Part shown: piece by piece, positions 34,232-41,748 of the stretch
Layout of the letters: each line of letters starts with the position of its first letter
Position numbering within the stretch: the first letter of the stretch is position 1
NCBI GenBank assembly: GCA_963729695.1
Contig: CAVSOT010000003.1
Coordinates: forward strand, 806,001-870,000
Reading direction: 5' to 3'
Source of the DNA: PALSA-693 sp963729695
Lineage (GTDB): Bacteria > Actinomycetota > Acidimicrobiia > Acidimicrobiales > Palsa-688
Length of the DNA stretch: 64,000 nucleotides
Translations under genes and position numbers: made by a program
The notes under the pieces: generated by a model
What the model saw: only the letters and a program-made list of their open reading frames with translations
The model's database searches: none
Told to the model about the DNA's origin: nothing

Positions 34232-36357
34232 CGGGGGATCCTGGAGTACCGGTCGGTGTCGGCACGGACACCGTCACCGTCGTCAACGGCTCGACCTTCT
34301 GTATATCCAGGCCGGGAGGCGACATCGGCGCCGAGTTGGCGCAAGGGCTGTTCTATTGCGACACACGCATCGTGTCCGGGTGGCAATTGAGAGTCGGAGG
34401 CGAACCGCCTGATCTGCTCGCGGTTCTGAGCGACGAGCCGTTCAGGGCTCGGATTGTCGCTCGCGTTGTCCTATCCGACCAGCGAGCCGAGTTACTGCTG
34501 GAACGGGATCGACTGGTCGGAAGTGGTATCCGCGAGGATCTCTTGCTGCGCAACCTGAGTTCCACCGCGATCAACACGAGTGTCTCCCTCGGGATCGCGG
34601 CTGACTTCGCTGGACTCTTTTCGGTGAAGGACGGGCGGCCCGCGCTCGACGGCTTGGTCTCGACAGACGTCGACGGAGAATCCATGATCATAAACTGGGT
34701 CTATCGAGGCTCCGCTCGAGGTGTGCGTGTCTCGGCAGGCGGCGCCGTGGCCCGCCACGACGGACTTCATTTTACGGTGAACGTCCCCGCCCGGGGTGAG
34801 TGGAGAACCAGCGTGTTTGTCACGCCGAGTATCGATGGCCTGGAGGTCGCGGGCGGATTTCCTATCGATCAGCCCTGCTCGCACGCGCCACAAGAATCCC
34901 AGACGCACATTTGGCGCGGCGCCGGTTTGGACTCGGAGACCGCCAACGTGCCGCTGCAGCAGGCTCTCGAGCAGAGCCAGAAAGATCTCGGTACCCTTCG
35001 CATCTCGGATCCTGATCACCCAGAAGAGGTGGCGGTGGCGGCCGGGGCGCCGTGGTTTATGACCTTGTTCGGCCGGGACTCGCTTCTGGCCTCGTATATG
35101 GCGCTGCCGCTCGATCCGTTGCTCGCCCTTGGAACCCTTCGCGCCCTCGGTCGGGTCCAAGGCACCAAGCTCGATTTGGCAAGTGAGGAGGAACCCGGAC
35201 GGATCGTCCACGAGATCCGCCGGGGTCTGGATTTCCCGCTCAGGCCCGACGGGGGAAGGAGTTACTACGGCTCCGCCGATGCGACCCCTCTGTTTGTCAT
35301 CGTGCTCGGTGAGCTGCGTCGATGGGGCATAGCTCCAGTCGAAGGCGACGGATTACTTGACAACGCCGATCGTGCGCTGGAGTGGATCCGAGACTACGGC
35401 GACCGTGACGGGGACGGATTTGTCGAATACGAACGCATGACCGATCACGGCTTGGTCAACCAGGGCTGGAAAGATTCCGAGGACGGCATCAACTTTGCGG
35501 ACGGTACTTTGGCTGAACCGCCTATTGCGCTGTGCGAAGTGCAGGGGTACGTCTACGCTGCCTATTTAGCCCGAGCCGACTTGGCCGAGGCCAATGGCGA
35601 CATCCATACTGCGCACCGATACACCCTCGCCGCCGCCCGAATCCGGAGACTGTTCAACGAGACGTTCTGGCTGGCCGATAAGGGCTGGTTCGCAGTTGGC
35701 CTGGACCGTGACAAGAGGCCAATCGACGCGCTCACTTCTAATATCGGTCACTGTCTATGGACCGGGATCATCGACGAAGACAAGGCACCCCTTGTGGCTG
35801 AGCGACTCATGTCCGCCGAGATGTTCAACGGATGGGGCGTACGGACCTTGGCAACCTCGATGGGCGCGTACAACCCGCTGAGCTACCACAACGGATCGGT
35901 TTGGCCGCACGACAGCGCCCTTGTCGCAGCAGGTCTCATGCGCTACGGCTACGTCGCCGAGGCTCAACAGATCGCGTCAGGCCTTCTCGACGCAGCGGCT
36001 CACTTCGACGGGCGGCTGCCTGAGCTGATATGCGGCTTCGACAGAGCGGACTACGGCATCCCGGTGGCGTATCCGGCATCGTGTTCTCCTCAGGCCTGGG
36101 CGTCTGCCACACCTGTGCACCTGGTCAGGACACTGCTCAGGCTCCAGCCCGACGTCCCAGACGGGAACGTTTGGATGGCGCCTGTTTGGCCGCAACGCTT
36201 CGGGCCCATGACGTTGCATCATCTCGCACTCGGTCGGTCATTCGCCGAGCTTTATGTGGACCACGACAGCTCTGCGCTGCGCGGCCTACCGTCGGGTCTG
36301 TCCATGCGACATGGGCTGGGCCCGGGCTGGCTCGCTCTCGAACAACAGTTGTCCTGA
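34228..36357 (+). CDS. Amylo-alpha-1,6-glucosidase / glycogen-debranching-type protein
   Basis: A 709-residue protein with an N-terminal beta domain (about 1-230: GLFYCDTRIVSGWQLRVGG and AELLLERDRLVGSGIREDLL) and an (alpha/alpha)6 catalytic barrel (about 270-700). Visible barrel motifs are APWFMTLFGRDSLLASYMAL, LVNQGWKDSEDGINFADGTL (candidate catalytic acids) and NPLSYHNGSVWPHDSALVAA. The family acts on alpha-1,6 branches or related alpha-glucosides. It is co-translated with the GT4 gene. No signal peptide is present, so it is cytoplasmic. Confidence 0.9.
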   Translation: MTGDPGVPVGVGTDTVTVVNGSTFCISRPGGDIGAELAQGLFYCDTRIVSGWQLRVGGEPPDLLAVLSDEPFRARIVARVVLSDQRAELLLERDRLVGSGIREDLLLRNLSSTAINTSVSLGIAADFAGLFSVKDGRPALDGLVSTDVDGESMIINWVYRGSARGVRVSAGGAVARHDGLHFTVNVPARGEWRTSVFVTPSIDGLEVAGGFPIDQPCSHAPQESQTHIWRGAGLDSETANVPLQQALEQSQKDLGTLRISDPDHPEEVAVAAGAPWFMTLFGRDSLLASYMALPLDPLLALGTLRALGRVQGTKLDLASEEEPGRIVHEIRRGLDFPLRPDGGRSYYGSADATPLFVIVLGELRRWGIAPVEGDGLLDNADRALEWIRDYGDRDGDGFVEYERMTDHGLVNQGWKDSEDGINFADGTLAEPPIALCEVQGYVYAAYLARADLAEANGDIHTAHRYTLAAARIRRLFNETFWLADKGWFAVGLDRDKRPIDALTSNIGHCLWTGIIDEDKAPLVAERLMSAEMFNGWGVRTLATSMGAYNPLSYHNGSVWPHDSALVAAGLMRYGYVAEAQQIASGLLDAAAHFDGRLPELICGFDRADYGIPVAYPASCSPQAWASATPVHLVRTLLRLQPDVPDGNVWMAPVWPQRFGPMTLHHLALGRSFAELYVDHDSSALRGLPSGLSMRHGLGPGWLALEQQLS

Positions 36358-36485
36358 TGCAGTCCAGACCGTGACCGGTGACGGTGGATCACCCAGGATT
36401 GGTGACGGTCTTCGGGTGCTCGCGCCGGGACCCGTCGACGGAACTCCGGCGCAAGTGTGTCGGCAAGGGTACGGTTAGGACGGCG

Positions 36486-36800
36486 TTATCGCCGACCCGG
36501 GAGCTGGGTCTTTAGCTTGCCCCACCAGCCGGGTGCCGTCGAAGCCTTAGCGCTCGTGGTTACCGAAGAGCCTCGGCCAACAGGGGTGGCGGGCGCAGCC
36601 TGAACCGAGATCGGAAGAGCCTCGCTAGGGCTCCAGGTAATCGTCCAAGAGGAGCCGTTCAGGCGGAAGTCCTCGGTGTGAGTAGCACACAGCTGGATTC
36701 GTCCGGGCAAGTCTTCTCTGACCACCGAGGTGGCGGCGCGCCGCTCGCATTTATCAACTCGGCACATAACAGGCGGCTCGACAGTCACGTTTATGCCCAC
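36486..36800 (-). CDS. Small hypothetical protein with Cys/His cluster
   Basis: About 104 residues from a GTG at 36800, or 93 from ATG 36767. The N-terminal part MCRVDKCERRAATSVVRED followed by RIQLCATHTEDFRLNG has CxxxxC and CxxH spacing that could bind one zinc ion. The remainder is Ser/Thr/Pro-rich and ends in WWGKLKTQLPGRR. The family is not recognised, but this small zinc-ribbon-like type is frequent in actinobacteria. Confidence 0.5.
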   Translation of the reverse strand: MGINVTVEPPVMCRVDKCERRAATSVVREDLPGRIQLCATHTEDFRLNGSSWTITWSPSEALPISVQAAPATPVGRGSSVTTSAKASTAPGWWGKLKTQLPGRR

Positions 36801-36837
36801 GATCCCGATGCCAGCGGCGGTCCCAGACCGGTTCGCG

Positions 36838-36948
36838 TCATACGGTTCGGCGCCGGATTTCTCCCCTGTCCTTCTTGTCGCGCCGTTTTTCTTTGAGCCA
36901 GTTCGACGACTTGTTGGAGATTGCCTTGTGGGGAGACTTGTCTGCCAT
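36838..36948 (-). CDS. 36-residue highly basic protein
   Basis: ATG 36948 has a good AAAGGGGG ribosome site and opens MADKSPHKAISNKSSNWLKE, then a KRRDKKDRGEIRRR tail. Very short Lys/Arg-rich proteins starting MADK are conserved in actinobacteria without known function; binding to nucleic acid is likely by charge. It is usually missed because of its length. Confidence 0.6.
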   Translation of the reverse strand: MADKSPHKAISNKSSNWLKEKRRDKKDRGEIRRRTV

Positions 36949-37254
36949 GTCTGCCCCCTTTCGTTGGGTCCACCCTACAACAAGGCTCCCGGCAGCTGGC
37001 CCTGGAAGGTGAACCGGCACAAACTCTCTCTTTCCACGATGCGCCGTCTATACAGATCGGCGTCTCGGGCGTCGATACCATGGCGACATGGCCGCGCAGA
37101 TGGCGAGGTGCATCGAGCCGTCGAGCCGGTGCTTCCATCCTGTTCTACCGCCGACCGACGATGACGTGGCGGTCCATCGGGACGGTCGTCGCATCGACTT
37201 TCGTAAGGCCCGTCGCCCGTCGCCACGTAGCCGTATCGCCCGGGCGCGATCACT
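36949..37254. other. Intergenic gap, nothing recognised
   Basis: The 306 bases separate the divergent 36-residue gene and the PQQ-repeat lipoprotein gene. No RNA gene, repeat or convincing frame was seen. Confidence 0.5.
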
Positions 37255-38820
37255 ATGAGGAGAGGGACGCTCGCCGCGGCTCTGGGAATCTTCGCGGTGG
37301 TCTGCTCCTCCTGTGCCGGGTCGTCCGATGGCTCCGCAGCTCGTGGCCCCGGCCCGACCCAGTTCGGTGCCAGCGGAACGAGTTCAGGCTCCGTGTCCTT
37401 GCCGTCGCCGAACAGTCCCGGCCCGTCGCTGACCACCTTGCCGGCGAGCGCGGGACCCGGGCCGCTGGCCGCTGGCTTCGGCGCCAGCTGGACGACCTAC
37501 CATGGGGACGCTGAGGCGACTGGAGTCCAGGCTGCGAACACGAAGCTGTTGCCCTCGCGGGCGGCTTGGACTTCGCCGATCCTTGACGGGCAGTTGTATG
37601 GCGAGCCGCTCGTCGCCGACGGTCGCGTTGTCGCCGCGACCGAGAATGACACTGTTTACGTGATGGCCGCCGATAGCGGGCACATCTTGTGGTCACGCCA
37701 CCTGGCGAACGCGGTGCCATCCCGTGACCTGCCTTGCGGCGACATCTCGCCCGAGGTCGGCATTACGGGCACCCCGGTGATCGACTCGTCGCGCCACGAG
37801 ATCTTCGTCGACGCCGACACGCTGATAACCGGCCCGTCTTCCTCTGGTGGTGTGGAAGCGTCGCACCGCCTCTTCGGGCTCGACCTGTTCACCGGCAAAG
37901 TCGAGCTGGACGAGCAGGCGATGCCGTCCGCCGGCGAGGACGAGCTGGCGCAGCTGCAGCGGCCCGGGTTGGCGCTCGACGACGGTTTCGTGGTCGCCGC
38001 CTACGGTCAGAACTTCGGGGACTGTCCCGGTCCCAACGGTCCTGCCCACGGCTACGTCGTCGCCATCCCGGAGTCGGGAGGACCTCTCCACTATTTCCAG
38101 ATCGGCAGCGGCAGGGATCGGGGAGCGGTATGGATGGGCGGCAGCTCTCCGGTCGTCGGCCCTAAGGGCAACGTTTACGTGGCGAGCGCCGACGGCTACG
38201 ACCTCGGTGCCGGCCAACCCTACGACAACAGCGATGCGGTGCTCGAGCTATCGCCGACCATGCACCTTGAGTCGATTTTCTACCCAAAGGACTGGCAGAA
38301 GCTCAGCGCCGACGACCTCGACCTCGGGACCGGGGACCCCGTGCCCGTGGACGGTTTCGTGTTCCAGGTCGGTAAGACGGACATCGCCTACCTGCTGCGT
38401 CAGGGAGATCTCGGCGGCGAGGAGGGCGAGGTCGCCTCGCTTTCGACGTGCAGGGGCAACCCCGACGGCGGGCGGGCGGTGGAGGACTCGGTGGTCTACG
38501 TGCCCTGCCCGAACGGCGTAACGGCGATCAAGGTGTCGACCCAGGCGCCGTACCTGAGACAGCTGTGGACCGACAACGACGGCGCCGCTGGGGGACCAAT
38601 CATCGCCGATGGACTGGTCTGGACGATTGGAAGCGACAATGCCGTGCATGGACTCAACCCGGCCACCGGCGAGGAGGTTGTCTCGATCCCCTTCGGCGGG
38701 TCGGCGAACCACTTCCCGACGCCGTCGGTCGGTGATGGCCTGCTGCTCCTTCCGGGCATCGATCAGATCTTCGCTTTTATGGGTCCGGCCGGGCTGCCGC
38801 CGCCACCTCCCGCTGGGTGA
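37255..38820 (+). CDS. PQQ-repeat beta-propeller lipoprotein
   Basis: A 521-residue exported protein. The signal peptide ends in VVCSSC, a plausible though non-ideal lipobox with Cys20. A Ser/Pro/Gly-rich linker to about residue 80 is followed by a PQQ-like eight-bladed propeller with repeats such as VYVMAADSGHILWSRHL, HRLFGLDLFTGKVELDE and VHGLNPATGEEVVSIPFGGS. No dehydrogenase active-site loop was identified, so it is probably a surface binding or scaffold protein. It appears to be transcribed alone; a DeoR-type regulator follows on the same strand after 140 bases. Confidence 0.8.
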   Translation: MRRGTLAAALGIFAVVCSSCAGSSDGSAARGPGPTQFGASGTSSGSVSLPSPNSPGPSLTTLPASAGPGPLAAGFGASWTTYHGDAEATGVQAANTKLLPSRAAWTSPILDGQLYGEPLVADGRVVAATENDTVYVMAADSGHILWSRHLANAVPSRDLPCGDISPEVGITGTPVIDSSRHEIFVDADTLITGPSSSGGVEASHRLFGLDLFTGKVELDEQAMPSAGEDELAQLQRPGLALDDGFVVAAYGQNFGDCPGPNGPAHGYVVAIPESGGPLHYFQIGSGRDRGAVWMGGSSPVVGPKGNVYVASADGYDLGAGQPYDNSDAVLELSPTMHLESIFYPKDWQKLSADDLDLGTGDPVPVDGFVFQVGKTDIAYLLRQGDLGGEEGEVASLSTCRGNPDGGRAVEDSVVYVPCPNGVTAIKVSTQAPYLRQLWTDNDGAAGGPIIADGLVWTIGSDNAVHGLNPATGEEVVSIPFGGSANHFPTPSVGDGLLLLPGIDQIFAFMGPAGLPPPPPAG

Positions 38821-38960
38821 GACGTTGCGCCCGACGACAATCAGGACACTTGGCTCGCGGCGCGACTGGAGTTGCACGCCGAGGAAAAGGAACTCACCCG
38901 GGCCCGAAATCTATCATGGTGAGTGTGTGATCAAACAGAATATGTGTTAGATTCACCGGC

Positions 38961-39719
38961 ATGGACGGAGTCGGGCGTCGCCGCCAGATTGTCGAGGCGC
39001 TTAGTGAGCGCGACGAGGTTCAGGTAGCGGCCTTGGCCACCGCCTTCGGCTGCTCGGAGATGACCGTGCGCCGGGACCTCGAGGCCCTCGAACGGGACGG
39101 CGTCTGCCGCCGGGTGCACGGGGGCGCCACCCGGGCCCGCCAAACCGCCGAGGAGACGCCCTATGCCCTCCGGGTCTTCGGCCACACCGACGAAAAGGCC
39201 CGGATCGGCGCTCGGTGCGCCGAACTCCTCAACGAAGGGGAGACGGTCGTTCTCGACGGCGGCACGACGGCTATGGAGGTCGCTCGTCTGCTGCGGGGGC
39301 GGCGCATGACGATCATGCCGCTCGCCCTTCGGCCCGTCTTCGAGCTGCAGGACTCATCTCAGGTCCGGCTGTTGCTTCCCGGCGGCGAGGTCCGCCCCGG
39401 GGAGCTGTCGCTCATCGGTGGGCTGTCGGGGCGCAGCTTTTCGGAGCTCCACTTTGACACTTTCGTTCTCAGTCCCTGCGGGATCCACCCGACCACAGGG
39501 GTCACCGCGCATCTGATGGCTGAGGCCGAAGTCAAGCGCGCCGCGATCGAGGCGTCCCGGCGGGTCATCGCCGTGGCCGACTCATCCAAGCTTGGAGTGG
39601 TCGCCTTCGACCAGGTGTGCCTCCTTGGAAGGATCGATGTCCTGGTAACCGACTCAGGAGCTGATCCTGGGCTGGTCGAGCAGATCACGGGAACCGGCGT
39701 CGACGTCCAACTGGTGTGA
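38961..39719 (+). CDS. DeoR/GlpR-family sugar-responsive regulator
   Basis: A 252-residue protein. The N-terminal DeoR HTH (QIVEALSERDEVQVAALATA, CSEMTVRRDLEALERDG) is followed by the ligand-binding DeoRC domain (ETVVLDGGTTAMEVARLLRG, MAEAEVKRAAIEASRRVIAV, ADSSKLGVVAFDQV). Such proteins are released from DNA by phosphorylated sugars. A TTAGAT -10-like box lies 10 bases before the ATG, suggesting a leaderless transcript. The stop overlaps the start of the transporter gene, which it probably controls. Confidence 0.92.
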   Translation: MDGVGRRRQIVEALSERDEVQVAALATAFGCSEMTVRRDLEALERDGVCRRVHGGATRARQTAEETPYALRVFGHTDEKARIGARCAELLNEGETVVLDGGTTAMEVARLLRGRRMTIMPLALRPVFELQDSSQVRLLLPGGEVRPGELSLIGGLSGRSFSELHFDTFVLSPCGIHPTTGVTAHLMAEAEVKRAAIEASRRVIAVADSSKLGVVAFDQVCLLGRIDVLVTDSGADPGLVEQITGTGVDVQLV

Positions 39720-40960
39720 CTGACCAGGCCATTTCGGTCGCGACATCACCGGGCCTAGGCCGCCAGGCGGTGACCAGGCGAACCGCCGCGGTCCCCGGCG
39801 TGATCGCCGTCTTCTTCGTTCACGGAATGCTTTTTGCCTCCTGGGTCGCCCACATCCCCCAAGTGAGAGCGCACCTCGGCATCGGTCTAGGACAGCTCGG
39901 TGTCGCTCTCCTCGGGGCGCCCATCGGCTCGATCCTGGCCATGTCAGCTGCCGGTTTTCTAGTCCCTCGCCTGGGCAGTCGACGCGTACTACGCACCGGC
40001 ATGGTCGGGTACTGCCTGGCCGGCTCTCTGCTCGGGGTGGCTGGGAGTCTCATCGCCTTCTTTTTCGTATTCATGTTGTGGGGCCTCTTTCAGGGGACCC
40101 TGGAAGTGGCCATGAACACTCAAGCCGTCGCCATCGAAAGCGCTCAACGGCGTCCGGTGATGCCGGTCTTCCATGGTTCTTGGAGCCTCGGCGCGCTGGC
40201 TGGTGCCGGCATCGGCACGGTGGCGGTGGCCTCGGGAGTGCCTCTCGCCATACAACTCCTCTGCTTGGGAGGTATATCGCTCGCCGCCCTCGCCGTTTTG
40301 ACAAGACGGCTGCTACCCAACGACCGGAACAGCCACGACGACGTTCCTGTCGCCGAAGGCCGGCGGGGCCATTCTTGGCTTACGGCAGCGGTGTTGGTGT
40401 TGTGCGTGGTCGCGCTGGCCGACATGCTCTGCGAAGGAGCCGCCGCCGACTGGTCGGCTGTGTACCTGCGCTCATCGCTAAACGCCTCCGGCGTGATACT
40501 CGGGCTCGCCTACACCCTCTACTCCCTGGTCATGGTGGCAACCAGATTCGCCGGCAGTCGCCTCTTTGCCAAATGGCCCAGACACCGTGTGCTGCCCGGC
40601 CTCACGGCTCTAGCCACCGTGGGTTTCGCAGTCGGGCTGGCGGCGCACGACACGGCAATCACGCTCGTGGCATTCTGCTGTCTCGGTGCGGGCTGCGCGT
40701 TGGTTATACCGACTACCTACAGCACGGTCGGCAAGACGGCCTCGGCCAACCCCGGGAAAGCCGTCGCCCTGGTCTCGGGCATCGGCTGGGTGGGTTTCGT
40801 GGCTGGACCGCCACTGATCGGTCAGATCGCTTCCGCGACGTCGCTTCGCTTCGCCCTCATCATCATCCCCGTGCTCACCGCTCTCATCACCGGGGTGATG
40901 ACTGCGACCGGAGTCTTCACGGCCGGATCGGTGCGGGTTACCCGGCGTCGGGAGGGGTGA
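39716..40960 (+). CDS. MFS transporter (YbjJ-like)
   Basis: A 414-residue membrane protein from GTG 39716, overlapping the regulator's stop. Twelve hydrophobic segments are visible, starting GVIAVFFVHGMLFASWVAHI and with the cytoplasmic loop LVPRLGSRRVLRTG between helices 2 and 3. The sequence type is that of YbjJ and fucose-permease-like major facilitator proteins. With a DeoR regulator upstream, a sugar or sugar derivative is the likely substrate; direction of transport is unknown. Its 3' end overlaps the convergent sigma-factor gene by 23 bases. Confidence 0.88.
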   Translation: MTDQAISVATSPGLGRQAVTRRTAAVPGVIAVFFVHGMLFASWVAHIPQVRAHLGIGLGQLGVALLGAPIGSILAMSAAGFLVPRLGSRRVLRTGMVGYCLAGSLLGVAGSLIAFFFVFMLWGLFQGTLEVAMNTQAVAIESAQRRPVMPVFHGSWSLGALAGAGIGTVAVASGVPLAIQLLCLGGISLAALAVLTRRLLPNDRNSHDDVPVAEGRRGHSWLTAAVLVLCVVALADMLCEGAAADWSAVYLRSSLNASGVILGLAYTLYSLVMVATRFAGSRLFAKWPRHRVLPGLTALATVGFAVGLAAHDTAITLVAFCCLGAGCALVIPTTYSTVGKTASANPGKAVALVSGIGWVGFVAGPPLIGQIASATSLRFALIIIPVLTALITGVMTATGVFTAGSVRVTRRREG

Positions 40961-41516
40961 GTTCGGCTCGAAGTGTGCGCAGGCCTTCACGGATCCGGGT
41001 TTTGGCTGTCCCGACGGAGATGCCCTCGGATGCGGCAATCTCTTGGGCGGTGTAGCCGTAGAAGGCCGCGAGGCAAAGGGCCTTGAATTGGCTGGAGGGT
41101 AGTCGGGTTAGGGCAGTCCGAGTATGGGAGGTCAGGTCTGATGCGACGGTGGCGTCCGCAGTTGTGATGGCGAGGCTGCCTAGGGTGACGGCCGCGACCA
41201 TCTCGGGATCGAGCATTTGGGGCCGACGGCGCAGGGCGTCGACGGCCAGATTGCGGGTGATGCGCAGGAGCCAGGCGGCGACGGTGCCGCACTCTGGGTC
41301 GTAGGTGTCGGCGCGCCTCCAAGCTCGGACGAAGGCCTTTCTGGATACGTCTTCGGCTAGTCCTCGGTCGCCGATCAGGTTGATGGCCATACCGTAGACC
41401 CGGCCTTGGAATCGTTCTACGAACGCGGCGCCGGCGTTGGCGTCCCCAATGGCGAAGCCACCGAGCAAATCGTGGTCGCAGACCCCGCCGACTCGGACTG
41501 GTGATGGCATGGTCAT
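40938..41516 (-). CDS. ECF-type RNA polymerase sigma factor
   Basis: About 192 residues from ATG 41516 (the frame runs to 41633, but the extra part is Ser/Pro/Arg-rich and unlikely). Region 2 contains FVERFQGRVYGMAINLIGDR, LAEDVSRKAFVRAWRRADTY and WLLRITRNLAVDALRRR. Region 4 has LPSSQFKALCLAAFYGYTAQ and EIAASEGISVGTAKTRIREG. The subgroup resembles SigK-like ECF factors, and no anti-sigma gene is adjacent. The 3' end lies inside the convergent MFS gene. This is a possible output for the STAS partner-switch, but that link is untested. Confidence 0.9.
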   Translation of the reverse strand: MTMPSPVRVGGVCDHDLLGGFAIGDANAGAAFVERFQGRVYGMAINLIGDRGLAEDVSRKAFVRAWRRADTYDPECGTVAAWLLRITRNLAVDALRRRPQMLDPEMVAAVTLGSLAITTADATVASDLTSHTRTALTRLPSSQFKALCLAAFYGYTAQEIAASEGISVGTAKTRIREGLRTLRAELTPPDAG

Positions 41517-41748
41517 TTCGGCCCCACGGTCGCTTCGGCTCGCAGGAACTCGGGCCCGGGGTGAGCTTGATGGTGGGCCAGCCGATGTGGTGCAACCCAG
41601 CGAGCGGCTCGGTTTCTGTACATGAGGTAGCACCTCCCAGTCGTGCCTTGGCTAGTCGGGCACCTCATGATCTACAGGCAGGAGCCGCCTTGACGCCGTG
41701 TGAACCCCCCGGCACATCCCCCTGATTTTTCCGGGGGCCGTGGTGGGG

